Source: Pyrus communis
Taxonomy: Eukaryota; Streptophyta; Magnoliopsida; Rosales; Rosaceae
Direction of reading: 5' to 3'
DNA: 64,000 bases
Assembly: GCF_963583255.1 (NCBI RefSeq)
Contig: NC_084815.1
Coordinates: forward strand, 2,046,001 to 2,110,000
In this document: piece by piece, positions 1-11,183 of the stretch
Numbering within the stretch: the first letter of the stretch is position 1
How the letters are laid out: each line of letters begins with the position of its first letter
Position numbers and translations under genes: made by a program
Notes under the pieces: generated by a model
Told to the model about the DNA's origin: nothing
Database searches by the model: none
Seen by the model: only the letters and a program-made list of their open reading frames with translations

Positions 1-2278
1 ATCTCCAATGAGTTTTCCCAGTACCTACAAGATTGTCCAATATGTCATTAGTTCACTTGTGCCAACACACCACCACAAAATGGAGTAGTAGAAAGAAAGA
101 ACCATATCTTGCAGAAATTTGTCGAAATATGCTACATGCGAATAATCTACTAGGAAGGTTTTGGGCTAAACCCATGAAAATTGCATCTTATGTGATCAAT
201 AGGCTTCCTCAACCAAGGTTAGAATTTGTTTCGCCCTTTGAGAAATTGTAGGATATAAAACCTACAATTCGTTACTTTTGAGTATACGGCTGTATGTTCT
301 ACATATTTTCTCCAAGTCATTTTATGCAGCAAGTTTGGTAAGAAAGCAGTCAGATGTATCTTTGTGGGATACGACAGCCAGAGAAAATGATGGAAATGTT
401 GTGATCCTACGACTAGACGGTGTTACACATCACAAGATGCGGTGTTTGATGAACCATTTTCTTGGTGTCCTAAAAAAATGAGGTATTTCCTAACTCGAGA
501 GAGAAATTAAAGATAAGTTGCAGCAGAAGATGGGGGAGCAAATTGCTCAAATCCAAGCAAGTTATGATGAGAACGACGATTCATCTAATGGTGATGATGT
601 TGAGCAAGAAGTACCTTAAAATCTTTGGCAAACTGGTGTGTGTCAATAAGTAAGAAAGGTTAGACCTAGTGAAGTGGAAGTATCAACCCACAATCATAAC
701 TAAAGAGAGTTAACAAGAATACGAAAACCAAATCCTAAATATGCCAACGTTGTCATAGTTAAAGGAGTGAAAAAGAATTTGAGACGCTTGAAGAAGCATC
801 ACAAAGTTTTGAATGGATAAGAGTTATGAGAGAATAAGTCAGTGCTTAAGCAAAATTAGACTTAGGCTTTGGTGCCAAAGCCAAGAGATGTGAAACCCAT
901 ATCCTGCAAATGGGTGTACAAGATATAGTGTCGTCCTAATGGTTCAGTCGAGAGGTACAAGGATTAGTTGGTGGTATGAGACTTCTCTTAGCAGTAGGGA
1001 CTAGACTATGGTGAAACATTTAGTCTAGTGGCAAAGTTTACGACTATATGAGTATTACTTACGCTTGCAGCCAACAAAGATTGGAACTTGTACCAGATGG
1101 ATGTGAAAAATGCTTTCTTGCATGGAGAGTTAGAGCGGAGATCAACATGAATCAACCAAGAAGATTCGAGAACAAGACTCATCCTGAATATGTGCTCTAG
1201 CTAAGGAAAGCACTCTACGTCTGAAAACAAGCACTAAAGGCATGGTATGTAAGATTGCAGAAATTTTAACACAAGTGGTTACTCTGTGGCGCATGCAGAT
1301 TTCGGTTTACTTGTCAAAACTAATGGACGGAAGTTAGTTGTTGTGTTAGTGTACAGGGATGAAATCACTGATGATGACAAGGCAAAAATTCATCGAACAA
1401 ATATAAATTTGTCAGTTCGCTTTCAAATGAAAGAATTAGGACAACTCAAGCACTTCCTTGGGTTAGAGGTCGATCGCACACAAAAAGGGATATTTATGCA
1501 AAAGATTTGTTTGAAATTTTGGGATGCTTGAATGCTAGCCAATCTTAACACTGGCAAAACCCAATATATGTTTAGATGTGTGCACATGAAAGCAAAGACT
1601 TAGAAGACGCAACAATGTATCAACAATTAGTAGACAGTTTGATCTACCTAACTCTGCTTCGACCTAACATTTCTTATACAGTATTGTTGTGATAAGTTGG
1701 TACATGCTAAATCCAAATAAGCCTCATCAAGAAGTGGTTGGCGAATATTGAGATATGTAAAAAGAGTACAATTGACTATGGTCTCTTCTACAAGAAAGGT
1801 GAAGACTATAAGCTGGTTGGCTGTTGTGACATCGATTTTGCAGGAGATCAACCACTTGGTATGTCTTCAAAATTGGTTCTGGAGTAGTGTCGTGGTGCAA
1901 TAAAAAATAGCCAACGGTATCTTTGTCAAAGCAGAGTATAGGACAACATTAATGGCAGCTTACGAGATAACATGTGTGGTACAGTTAATGAATTATATAT
2001 ACATTAACCAATGGATTATTCAGTACTATTATATTGCTACAATCAATTAGATGTTCCTTTGGCGAAAAATCCAATCTTTCACACAAGAACCAAGCATGTG
2101 GAGATACACTACCATTTTATCAAAGAGAATGTTCTACAAGAAGAAATTAGATGTGATTGATTAAGACAGATGATCAAGTTGTTGACTTGTTGACAAAAGG
2201 TTTGAGTACCGAGAAGTTTGAAAAGCTTTGTCGTCAACTCAGCGTGGAGAAAAATAATGAGTTGGTGTTGAGGGGGTG
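1..2278 (+). pseudogene. Ty1/copia retrotransposon pol remnant (integrase to RNase H)
   Basis: Decayed 3' two thirds of a copia polyprotein, entering from the left edge. Recognisable blocks in order: the integrase C-terminal part at 33-251 (conserved NRLPQPRLEFVSPFEKL); the start of reverse transcriptase near 860-935 (a frame reading like VPKPRDVKPISCKWVYK); the RT motif MDVKNAFLHGEL near 1099-1134; an RT segment at 1286-1531 ([18 protein letters not shown]); an RNase H segment near 1615-1680; and the terminal block near 2200-2250 just before the LTR. Many frameshifts and stops separate the blocks, so no polyprotein can be made. Order and orientation match the copia arrangement (integrase before RT), which separates it from gypsy elements. 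The 5' LTR and gag lie outside the window or are lost. Confidence 0.9.
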
Positions 2279-2786
2279 TGTTGAAGATCAACACCAGCCC
2301 AAAGAATAAAGGCCCAACCCATGAAAATTTATTAACACTTGAGCTAGTAAAAATCTAGAAGAATTGTGAGATTTCAACCAACATGCAAGATTAGTATAGT
2401 TAATTCTTGCAAAGGAAGTTAGTAGAATTAGCTAGATATTTCTAGCATGGTGTTTCCATGCTTTTCCAAGGCTCTATCCATGCCTATAAAAGGACAAGGT
2501 ATCCACCTCATTTGAAGCAACAAGAAGCAAGCAAATAACCAAGAAGTGAGAAGCAACCAAGAATGAGTCTCACTCTAAGTGTGAGAGTGAGATATAAGGT
2601 CTTTGAGAGGAGTGTGAGCGTTCTAGAGTTTGTCTCTAGAGAATGAGAGAGTGTCATAACTTCTAAAATTGTGTCTTTGTAAGTTTGTTTGTTGTAATAT
2701 TTGTTAGTGTAATACAAGTAATTTGTTTATTTGTTTTGTCTCTAAAACACTTATATTAGAGTTGTGTATTGTAATTTTATTCAACA
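2279..2786 (+). mobile_element. 3' LTR of the copia remnant
   Basis: The 508-bp segment begins TGTTGAAG and ends TTCAACA, so its ends are an inverted repeat with the TG...CA termini of LTRs. It directly follows a purine-rich tract (about 2268-2278, GTTGAGGGGG) that fits a polypurine tract, and it lies directly after the end of pol. A TATA-like TATAAAAGG sits at 2484-2492 and would be the element's promoter. Without the 5' LTR no age can be estimated. Confidence 0.85.
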
Positions 2787-3041
2787 AAGTTTAGGGTGAT
2801 TAATAACATCTTTGTTGCATATATTGTAAATATTTTGTGACAAGAAGTCATTTATTTTACATATATGGTGGGCTATTTCAATTTTTGGTTTTATTTAGAT
2901 ATTTAAAATTAGATGGGTTTTAGTATAAAAAAATAAGAGTTGCAGGAGTCTATCACTGAGGAATTCTTTTTTTTTAATAGACTAGTGTGAACCAACGTGA
3001 CATCCAAAAAGAAAAGTTTAAGATATATGCAATTTTATCTC
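2787..3041. other. AT-rich intergenic spacer
   Basis: AT-rich sequence between the copia LTR and a SINE. I see no coding signal or recognisable repeat. Confidence 0.5.
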
Positions 3042-3176
3042 AGTCGTCCAATATCCTAGTGGATAAGGTGTTAAGTTTCTATCATGCGTCCTGTGTTCGA
3101 AACTCCTCATCCTTTTAATTATTGTAATAGTTTCGAATCCTTCTCCTTTCCTTGATAATAATAATTAAAAAAAAAA
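3042..3176 (+). repeat. tRNA-derived SINE-like element
   Basis: An A-box-like TAGTGGATAAGG (about 3057-3068) is followed about 35 bp later by a B-box-like GTGTTCGAAACTC (about 3093-3105). This is the internal RNA polymerase III promoter layout of tRNA-derived SINEs. The 3' end runs into an AATAATAATT stretch and an A tract. It sits at the left edge of the large duplicated segment and is absent at the corresponding junction near 15021. Target-site duplications are not clear. Confidence 0.6.
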
Positions 3177-5048
3177 TTATACTTTTCAACAGGGCTCTCC
3201 ACAGTCCATATTTCCAAGTAAACGTGAGTAAATGACCTAAGAGTACAAACTTAAACTCAACATCCATTTTTTGTGGTTACATTGTGAGCAGATATTTGTG
3301 TTATGTGTTTTTGTTTCTTGTTTACGTGTTAATATTTACAAAACCGCATCCGAGTGTACATATTTTGACATGTTAGCGGCTCATTACTCGATCATTTTCT
3401 TTCGTAAAAGAACCCCTTATGCTTCACCATGTGTTTCATCATGTAACTGCTAGCTATGAGAAGGAACCCTAGTGAAATATTCTTTTGAACTTGTTGAAAT
3501 ATAGAAGAGTCTCTTTAATAATCACCAGCACTTGGTTTCTCTAATCTCTAGTTCTAAGTGGTGCCAATTTCTGGGGCTAATTAGTTTTGTGGTATATGGT
3601 ATAGAAAGAAATTATTGATTTCAGAATTCAGTTGACCCTTACCAAGAAGATTTAAAGGTCATAGTCAAGCTATCCTTCATGCCCTTATGCTCTAGTATGT
3701 GCAGAGATTTTATGTTTTATTTGTTACATAAACGTACAGAAGGTTCCGCTTTGATAATTAATGGATTATTTTCTTTGCTAATGTGAATCTGTGATACGCT
3801 TAGATAAGCAGTTAGGTATTTATTTTTTCATACGAATGAGATGTAATGTGACTTAAAATTTTCTTTTTACATAGGCCACTATTTCTGGATTCATCATTCA
3901 CATTGAATTCCTTATCTCCTAATTAACCTTTTAGTTATGTGAGCTCTTATTTCTGCTTTCTGGAGCGAATAAACCTTTAATTTCCTTTGCAATTGTGTGT
4001 TTCTATAATGTGTATATAATTGGCTCTTCTAGGTTGTACCCAATCAAGCTTGGTACTTGGTAGTTATGTATTCACATGTCGTTTATGAGGGTTTCATCAT
4101 GTGCATATTTCTTCCTTTCATAATATTTTTATCGAACGTTTGTTATTGCCCAAGTACTACATCTTTGTTGATTTTTTAACTTTTTCGAAGGATTAATGTG
4201 AAATGCTCTGTGGCTGATTACTTGGTGCTTTTCTTTTGCAAAAGTAGCCATTGGCTGTAACCATGTGAGACATCATGTAAGTTTGTAACGGCTTTGCTAC
4301 GAGGGAAGCATTACAGAGCGACAACGTGTTGCAATTGTGTGGATACAAAATGTGCCATTATTCTCTTTAGGATATAGAATGTCATATCTATGTGTTGTAT
4401 GGTTTTGCATAGAAGAATTACGGATGTTGCAATTGTGTGGATACAATTTTGTATTTGATTTGTGTATTTAAAACTTAGTCCGCTTGCTGAATATTTTCTC
4501 TTTCTTTTGAGATTCAATGTACCAAGTGTGTTAGATTGTTGGGGAATTCCGCCAAAAGGCTTTTCAGATACATGTGCTTTCTTATTTTGGAGGTTCGTGC
4601 ATATTTCTCAACTTTTTCATAGGTGAATTGTTTTAAATATATGTTCTTTTCATTTTTATAGTATTCTGTTTCATTGCTGACTTTGGTATGCATATATGTT
4701 AAACGTCTGACTCTTACGAACAAATACATGGTTATTACCTTTCAAATTGAATTTTACAGAGATTATATATGAGAAGAAGTGCGGATAATATATTGTGCAA
4801 TATACATGTATCTTACAATATTTTGGATTGTTGTTTTTGATGTAGTTTTGAACTGATGAATAATTATTCAAAAAACTAATGCTCCACTTTGTTTTACCAT
4901 TTAATCATACCTTGAAATTGAATCCTGCGTGTTTTGATGCTTCACTCATTCATGTGTCCTTTTTTTTGCATGTGAAGACATAGATGAATATGAGAATCAC
5001 TTCTTTGTTCTTTTGAACATTGGGATTATAATGGCACAAATCTTTACT
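3177..5048. other. Non-coding 5' part of duplication copy 1
   Basis: AT-rich, no convincing coding frame. It contains a local duplication of the motif GTTGCAATTGTGTGGATACA (about 4327 and 4427). It may represent introns or leader of the degenerate Harbinger-like gene that follows. It is closely matched by 15022-17889 in copy 2, apart from the 979-bp insertion there. Confidence 0.6.
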
Positions 5049-5294
5049 ATGAATGCACAATTGTTGAGGTATAGACAACAATAGAGGAGACAAAGGGAAG
5101 GAGCAAGTTTAGAGCAGAGGACATTTGTTAGACTTCATGTTAGGAGAAAGGAGATAAATCGTATTACACGATTGAGTGATACTAATTGTTTATGGGAGCT
5201 GCGAATGGATAGGAATGCATTTGCAGTTTTATGTGATTTACCAATGTATGTAAACATGTACGGAAGCCTACTTCCGGAAAATAGAGACTCATAA
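5049..5294 (+). pseudogene. Harbinger/HARBI1-like transposase N-terminal fragment (copy 1)
   Basis: A frame from ATG 5049 to TAA 5292-5294 reads like the N-terminal helical domain found ahead of the nuclease domain in plant PIF/Harbinger-derived proteins (DUF8040-like): a basic stretch RRKEINRITRLSDTN, then WELRMDRNAFAVLCDL. It is interrupted by a TAG after 11 codons, and no DDE nuclease domain follows. The copy at 17890-18135 has the same TAG, so the defect predates the duplication. The family call rests on recognising the LRMDR.AF..LC pattern and would need a profile search to confirm. Confidence 0.45.
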
Positions 5295-5309
5295 TTTTTA
5301 CACTGATGA

Positions 5310-5531
5310 ATGTTGCCATTTCACATAATTGATCCGATAAACTTCAACCATGTTGAAGCTAATCATGGTATTGTTATCAAAGATGACAGAATGATTGGAC
5401 TGAATGAAGCGTATTCCGCCCATATCAGCTGCGACACGGTCAACATTCTTAGTAACCTTCAAAAAATTATCGATAACCTTGAGGTCACCAAGATGGAATT
5501 CATGGCATACATATCTTCAGTCATGTGCTAG
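5310..5531 (+). CDS. Small conserved hypothetical ORF (copy 1)
   Basis: A 73-codon frame starting MLPFHIIDPINF and ending FMAYISSVMC. It lies 15 bp downstream of the Harbinger-like fragment. The copy at 18151-18381 is 76 codons, identical for most of its length, with a few-codon length difference in the middle that keeps the frame (YSAHISCDTVNIL against YSAQTSYEVEHMVNIL). That in-frame change hints at coding ancestry. No domain recognised. It may be another fragment of the same transposon-derived gene. Confidence 0.3.
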   Translation: MLPFHIIDPINFNHVEANHGIVIKDDRMIGLNEAYSAHISCDTVNILSNLQKIIDNLEVTKMEFMAYISSVMC

Positions 5532-5619
5532 CTTTAAAAATATATCATAGATAAGCATATATATGTTCAAACTTCAAATATGAAAAAGTTAAAAAAAAAA
5601 AATTGAAAAAAAAAAAAAA

Positions 5620-5835
5620 AATTGTCACGTCCCGTCCCATGTATAAACATTGTACCAAACAACAGAGAGAATATGAGAAAGTTATGGGAATGTTAGTCAT
5701 TTAATCTTTTGGTTCTATTCCGTTCTGCGTTTACCAAACACATAATTGAACAACCGTCCCGTTCCATCCTGCACGTACCAAACATAACATGGAATCTCTG
5801 TTCCGTTATGTTCTGTCTCGTCTGCGTACCAAACA
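5620..5835. repeat. GTACCAAAC-rich repeat upstream of Hsp70 copy 1
   Basis: A stretch with repeated TACCAAAC words interspersed with CCGTCCCGTTCC-type words. It is probably a degraded MITE or local repeat, shared with copy 2 (about 18470-18660). It lies just upstream of the Hsp70 promoter. Ends and target site are not resolved. Confidence 0.35.
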
Positions 5836-5885
5836 GTACCTTAGTGCGTAAGTATGCATTGACTTGGACTTTTCATTTCTTCCCA

Positions 5886-5891
5886 TATAAA
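5886..5891 (+). promoter_or_regulatory. TATA box of Hsp70 copy 1
   Basis: TATAAA in the context CCCATATAAATCTTC, 119 bp upstream of the ATG at 6010. This predicts a leader of about 90-95 nt. The same box is conserved in copy 2 (18707-18712). I could not find a convincing array of nGAAnnTTCn heat-shock elements immediately upstream, so heat inducibility is not supported by what I see. Confidence 0.55.
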
Positions 5892-6009
5892 TCTTCTTCC
5901 ACATCTATTTCCTGCAATCATGTTTATCATTTTACATTCTTCTTGAACCTCTCTGATCCTTCAAAAAATAAAAAATAAAAAAGTATTCTTCAAGCTCCGG
6001 AGCTGAGAA

Positions 6010-9000
6010 ATGGCAGAAGGCCATGCCATCGGGATTGATCTGGGGACAACATATTCTTGTGTAGCAGTGTGGCAGGACGATCATGCAGAAATCATAGCGA
6101 ACGACCACGGTAACAGGACGACTCGATCATATGTTACATTCACTGAAAGTAAGAGGTTGGTAGGTGATGAAGCTTTTAACCAAGTCGGGAGATTCCCCGC
6201 CAACTCAATCTTTGGTAGGTTTAAAATGACCATTTCTTTACCGTTTCCTTGTTAATTTCTTTCTGTACATATACTACTATGCTGCCTGCGTTTTCTATTA
6301 GTTAGCTTTTAGGAAGTTGAAAACTTTATTGGTCTCAATCTTTATTGATATCCTGCTCAAGTACCCGACTTGGCAATATTTAGTTCCTATACATTTAGTT
6401 CAATTTTTATTGGTATCCTGCTGAGTACCAGTTTGGTACTGCTTAAATTTAAGAAAAAATAAACCTTCAAAATCAATCTTTTTTTTCACAGTTTTTAGAT
6501 GAAAAAAAATACTGAAAAGCCAAAGCAGGAAAGCCCAGCTTTAGAAAACCAACCTTTATCACAATACACGGATGAACAGTTTCATCGAATAAATTTTTCC
6601 TTACCCTCTCTTTCTCCTTCTTCCCAGTTCTTGACTCGACCCCCGTTTCTCCAGTCTGAGCGATTGCTCTCCAACGCCGTGTTACCCAGATTCGCCACCC
6701 CATCTCTCTCCCAATCCCCACCAAATACACCCATCGCCACCTCGCCGACCACGGATCCCAACCCACTCCCTGCTAGATGATAACCCGGATCCCACCCAAC
6801 CATCCACCACCCCACCTCCCAAACCATGCAAGGCCCTGAAAATCGAGATGCCGAAAATAGAAATGGGAGTGAGGCAAAGGTTCCAGATCGCGGGAAATGA
6901 AAACGGGAGTGACAAAGAAGCAAGGAAAAAAGGCATAAAGAAAAAGCCATAAACATTTTGTCAGAAAGAAATAGAAAGAAAAGCTTTTGACGAAAAATAG
7001 AAAGAAATAGAAAGAAAAGCCAGATCGCTGGAGGGGTCATTGACGAAAAATGGAAGAAAAACCATAAATATTTTGTCAGAAAGAAATAGAAAAAATGAAG
7101 AATGAAAAAGCTAGAAGGAAAGAGAAACCAAGAAGAAAAAAAAAAAAAAAAAGGATATAATCAAGAACTTTCTGGCACAAAGAAAAAGATTGGAAGAAAA
7201 GCCCATAAGTTTTGTGTTTTTTTTTTTTTTTTTGTTATTTTATATAATTATAGTTATTTTACATAAATATTTATCTAATATTATAATACTATTTTTTTTT
7301 TTAATTACAATCACTTTTATAATTATAGTTATCAAATACTTTACTGTTTTATTCTTACAGCACAACAGAAAAATTTTTTTTTTCAATGCACAACAATAAC
7401 TATTTATATATCCTAAATACTCGCCAACTCAATTTTTGTGAACTATTATTTGGAATAATTCACTTTCTAAAATAGGTACAATTAATGATTATTATCTTTT
7501 TATTAAGTTTGTGATAAAATTGAAAATTTCAGAAAATTATATATCGTAAATCATAAGAATTCGCCCTTCAAAAACCATGTTGCATCAGTCTTTTTACTTA
7601 TTTAATTACCTTTATCGTAGAGTTTTTTTCTCGATAATCTACTATATTATAGATAAATGGCTTTTAGCTACCTATGTTATTGATATCTTTTGATTGTAAA
7701 TTGTAATCTATCTCTTCAGAATTAGTTGTATTCAATTCTATTTCAAATATGTTTCGCTTAGAAAATTTTGTAGTCTTCTTAAGATATAAATACGTTACAA
7801 TTGAACTCAATTTAAAAAATAACTAGAATTTTTGGACGAGGATCTAACAGTCCCGTTATAAGGAAAAGGATCCTCGTCGGATCTTTTTTTTGAGAATCCA
7901 AAGAATTCCGTTATCGTGACTGTTCATCATACATCATACGGTTAATTTTCGTTAGCTACTATTTATACTTAATTTTAAATTTTAAATTTTAAAATAATTT
8001 TTGACCTTATGATATACGATGAGTGTTCACGATTACGGCATTCCTATAATTTCCAGGAAAATGACCACAAGGATGCTTTTCCCCGTTATTACATAGGTGG
8101 GGAAAAGTAAGTTAAAAAAATAAATCACTTTAAGAAATAATTAATTTAAAATTAACTCTTGACAGATGCAAAGCGGCTCATTGGTAGGAAGTTCAGCGAC
8201 GACTCTGTTCAAAAAGATAGGAAGCTTTGGCCATTCAGGGTTATAGAAGGTCCTGCTGCCAAGCCAATGATTGCGGTTACCCACAGGGGTGAAGAGAAAA
8301 AATTTTCTGCTGAAGATATCTCATCCATGGTTCTAGCAAAGATGCGGGAGATTGCCGAGTCCTACCTCTGCTCAAAGATAAGTGAAAAAAATGCAGTTAT
8401 CACCGTCCCCTCTTACTTCAACGATTCGCAGCGTCAGGCTACAATAGAGGCTGGTAAATTGGCCGGCTTAAAGGTGTTGCGCATTCTCAATGAACCAACT
8501 GCTGCAGCCATCGCTTATGGCATTGACAAGAAAGCCGGTAGGCTTAATAAGAGAAATGTGATTATATTTGATTGGGGCGGCGGTACTTTAGACGTGTCAC
8601 TGCTTACCATCGGTCATGGCGCCTTTGACGTGAAGTCCACTGCTGGAGACACTCACCTTGGAGGTGAAGACTTAGATAACAGAATGGTGAATTACTGTGT
8701 CGAGGAATTCAAGAGAAAGCAAAACGTGGACATTTGTGGAGACGCCAAAGCTCTTCGGAAGGCCAAAACTGCCTGTGAGAAGGCAAAGAAGGCACTTTCG
8801 TTTTCCTTTGACACTGATATTGAAATCGATTCTTGGTATAAGGGTGAAGATTTTCACACAAACTTTACCCGTGACCTATTTGAAGAAATGAACATGGATA
8901 TCTTCAACAAGTGCATGGAGCCTGTGAAAAAGTGTTTGGAAGATGCCAAAATGGATATAACCAATGTTGATGACGTCGTCCTTGTTGGTGGATCTTCTAG

Positions 9001-9502
9001 AATTCCCAAGGTGCAAGAGATATTACAGGAGATTTTCAAGGGAAAGGAGCTTTGCAAGAGCATGAATCCGGACGAGGCTGTGGCTTATGGAGCCGCTGTT
9101 CAAGCTGCAGTCTTGAGTGGAAATATAGCTGGGAAGCTTCGAGACTTCTCACTGTCGGATGTCATCCCTATGTCACTTGGAATTGAATCGGGTTATGAAA
9201 GTTACATGAGTGTTGTGATTCCAAGAAACACCAAAATTCCCATTAAGAATAACAAAATTTTTACAACTCTTTATGACAACCAAACTGCTATCTGCTTCCG
9301 AGTGTTTGAGGGTGAGAGTGAATTCACCAAAGATAATAATTATTTGGGTGGATTTACCATCCATGACATTCCTCCAGCTTGTAAGGGAGCTGTTAAAGCA
9401 GATGTTTGTTTTTCTATTGATGCAAATGGTGTCCTGACTGTTTCCGCTGAGATCTTGTCCACCGGCCAAAAAAAAGCGATCACAATCCACAGTGACAGGT
9501 AA
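6010..9502 (+). CDS. Lidless Hsp70-like protein, copy 1 (two exons)
   Basis: Exons 6010-6214 and 8166-9502 (513 aa). The intron splits the codon for the Asp of FDAKRL (phase 1), the usual plant cytosolic Hsp70 position. The ATPase core is present: IDLGTTYS (about residues 10-17), the Lys of [21 protein letters not shown] (about 177), a phosphate-2 loop [10 protein letters not shown] (about 204-213), and [14 protein letters not shown] (about 339-352). The loop has Trp where most Hsp70s have Leu. The interdomain linker, normally DLLLLD, is RDFSLSD. The beta substrate-binding domain follows, but the protein stops at ITIHSDR where family members continue with the helical lid and EEVD, so about 130 residues are missing. 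Splicing at the GT after GACAG (AG acceptor near 9633) would still give a stop at once. It may be a lidless chaperone or a decaying gene. Confidence 0.85.
6215..8165 (+). other. Intron of Hsp70 copy 1
   Basis: A 1,951-bp intron with GT (GTAGGT) and AG (TTGACAG) ends. It contains a C-rich, exon-like island (about 6590-6900) conserved in copy 2 (about 19430-19740), purine-rich repeats built on GAAAGAAATAGAAAG (about 6960-7100), and AT-rich sequence toward the 3' end. Open frames exist in the C-rich island on both strands but resemble nothing I know. Confidence 0.7.
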
Positions 9503-10266
9503 ACTCTTGGGGATTAACAGGGTGGTGTAAGTAAATGATATATAAAACGATATATGTAATGCAAAATAACATTTTTGGGGATTATAACATGGTTTTACTA
9601 AAATTCTTTCATCAACTGTTTTACTCGTGCCAGGTGAGCTCAAGTGTTCGCCAACAGATTGTGTTGTTTTGAGGAGGGAGGCAATGGTTGGGCACTATCC
9701 CTTTTGCTGGCCGTTCGGCCGTGCGTGCATCGTTCTGTCATGCGGTTTTTTATCCTAGAAAATATTTGTGTGGGTTTATTCTTGTTTGTTGTGTGGCTTT
9801 ATTCTTGTTTGTTGTACCTTGCTTGATTACTATATGTTTCTGTGCTCTATCATATTGAGATGACATACAACAGGCATTTTGAGATGATTTTCTTTATTGT
9901 ACACAAACAGAAGATCGATAACATCTGCTCCGAGTAGATGAAAACCTAAAAACTGAAGAGAAACTAATGTGGCATGCATTAAAAGCATATGGATATGAAT
10001 TAGGATTTGAAAATAAGAGTACGCATAACCAACAGAGAATAAACGAACTATATGAAAAAAGTTGCAGTTCCACCGTAAAACCAATTTGTAATATGGGGAG
10101 TAGTTCTTAAAACTATTAATTGAATATAATTTTATTGACCGACTTATTTTTCTACATTAGGTCATTTATATGAAGCATTAGATAATAATAAACGTAATTT
10201 AAAAGTATTATAAATTCTTAGTTACGAGCTTAAACTTCAAAGAGAGCATTAGTTTAAGATGTCCTT
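9503..10266. other. 3' flank of Hsp70 copy 1
   Basis: No recognised gene. Sequence just after the stop (CTCGTGCCAGGTGAGCTCAAG near 9625) is well conserved in copy 2 and may be 3' UTR. The rest is AT-rich. Confidence 0.5.
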
Positions 10267-11183
10267 TGTTGAGAATGAATCTCACATTGATGAGAGAATG
10301 AACCTTGCATGGGTTTATAAGGCCATCTCCAACCGAATGAGGGCCAAAGGGCTCGTTCTAGCCATCTGGGCCTCTAAGATATTAATATTATAATGAACAG
10401 TTAAAGACCATATTTTCCTCCATTTCCGACCAAGGGTCAAAGGGCCACAATGCTCGTTTTAGCCCTGTCACAAAAAACCGTCTCCAACTGAGGGCTAAAT
10501 GGCCATAGGGCCAAACGTAATTTATTATTTAAATTTAATGTTGTTTCATATTGTTTAATGTTGTTTCATGTTACTTAATTTAATTTAATGTTGTATATTG
10601 GCTTAGGAAGTTATAGGAAAAAAAATAGAATTTAAAAAAAAAAAAAAATGGCCTACCATTCCTGTCAGATATAACCGATAGGAATAAATACAATGATGTT
10701 GGTTATATCCGACAAGAATAATGAAAATCCATCCAGGCCCTTAGGAATGGCTGGCTGGTTGGATTGGGCCAGCCGGTTGGCACTTTGGCCAATTTTTGTC
10801 CAGTGGGGCCCATGAGCCCTTTGGCTTAGCCCTCAATTGTAGACGGTTTTTGGACTATTTTCGGCCTTCTGGACCCTTCGGTTAGAGATGGTCTAAGAGA
10901 TTAGGCTACTCCCTATATCGCCAATTGGTTTTATGGTGGAACATCAACTTTCTTCATGGTATCAGAGCAGGTTATCCCACGTGTAAAGACAAACGGCCAC
11001 ACGTGCTCCACATCACCTCGTTATGTTGTTCACGTGTTAGGCTTGAAAATTCACCAAATGTGTGAGGACGTGTTGAGAATGGATTCCATATTGATGAGAT
11101 GATGTATCTTGCATGGGTTTATAAGGGATTGGACTATTCACCATATCACCAATTGATTTATGGTGGAACCTCAACTCTCTTCA
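10267..11183 (+). mobile_element. TRIM retrotransposon with a nested MITE (copy 1)
   Basis: LTR1 starts TGTTGAGAATG at 10267 and ends TTCTTCA at 10956 (about 114 bp once the nested MITE is removed). A primer-binding site TGGTATCAGAGC (tRNA-Met type) follows at 10957-10968. After about 100 bp of non-coding internal sequence comes LTR2 at 11071-11183 (113 bp, ends CTCTTCA). A 6-bp target duplication GTCCTT flanks the whole (10261-10266 and 11184-11189). Short LTRs and no coding capacity define a TRIM. It is shared with copy 2, so it predates the duplication. Confidence 0.8.
10321..10893. mobile_element. Tourist/Harbinger-type MITE nested in TRIM LTR1
   Basis: A 573-bp element with terminal inverted repeats GGCCATCTCCAACCGAA and TTCGGTTAGAGATGGTC, flanked by the 3-bp duplication TAA on both sides (10318-10320, 10894-10896). 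A TAA/TTA target and this type of end are typical of PIF/Harbinger MITEs. It carries no coding sequence. The copy in the second duplicate has lost its left end. Confidence 0.85.

Noticed and set aside
3050..3110. Possible tRNA gene
   Set aside because: A-box and B-box words are present, but no cloverleaf with acceptor stem can be drawn, and an A tail follows. A SINE is the better reading; the same holds for 46027 and the minus-strand copies.
6473..7040. Several overlapping frames in the Hsp70 intron on both strands
   Set aside because: They follow the low-complexity C-rich and purine-rich sequence, lack recognised domains, and sit inside a well-supported intron.
9173..9643. 156-codon frame antisense to Hsp70 (also at 21967-22437)
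   Set aside because: It is the shadow of the conserved Hsp70 coding strand; no independent support.
9644..9826. Possible third Hsp70 exon after an intron
   Set aside because: Splicing GACAG to the acceptor near 9633 gives TGA at once, and the downstream frame does not resemble the Hsp70 lid.
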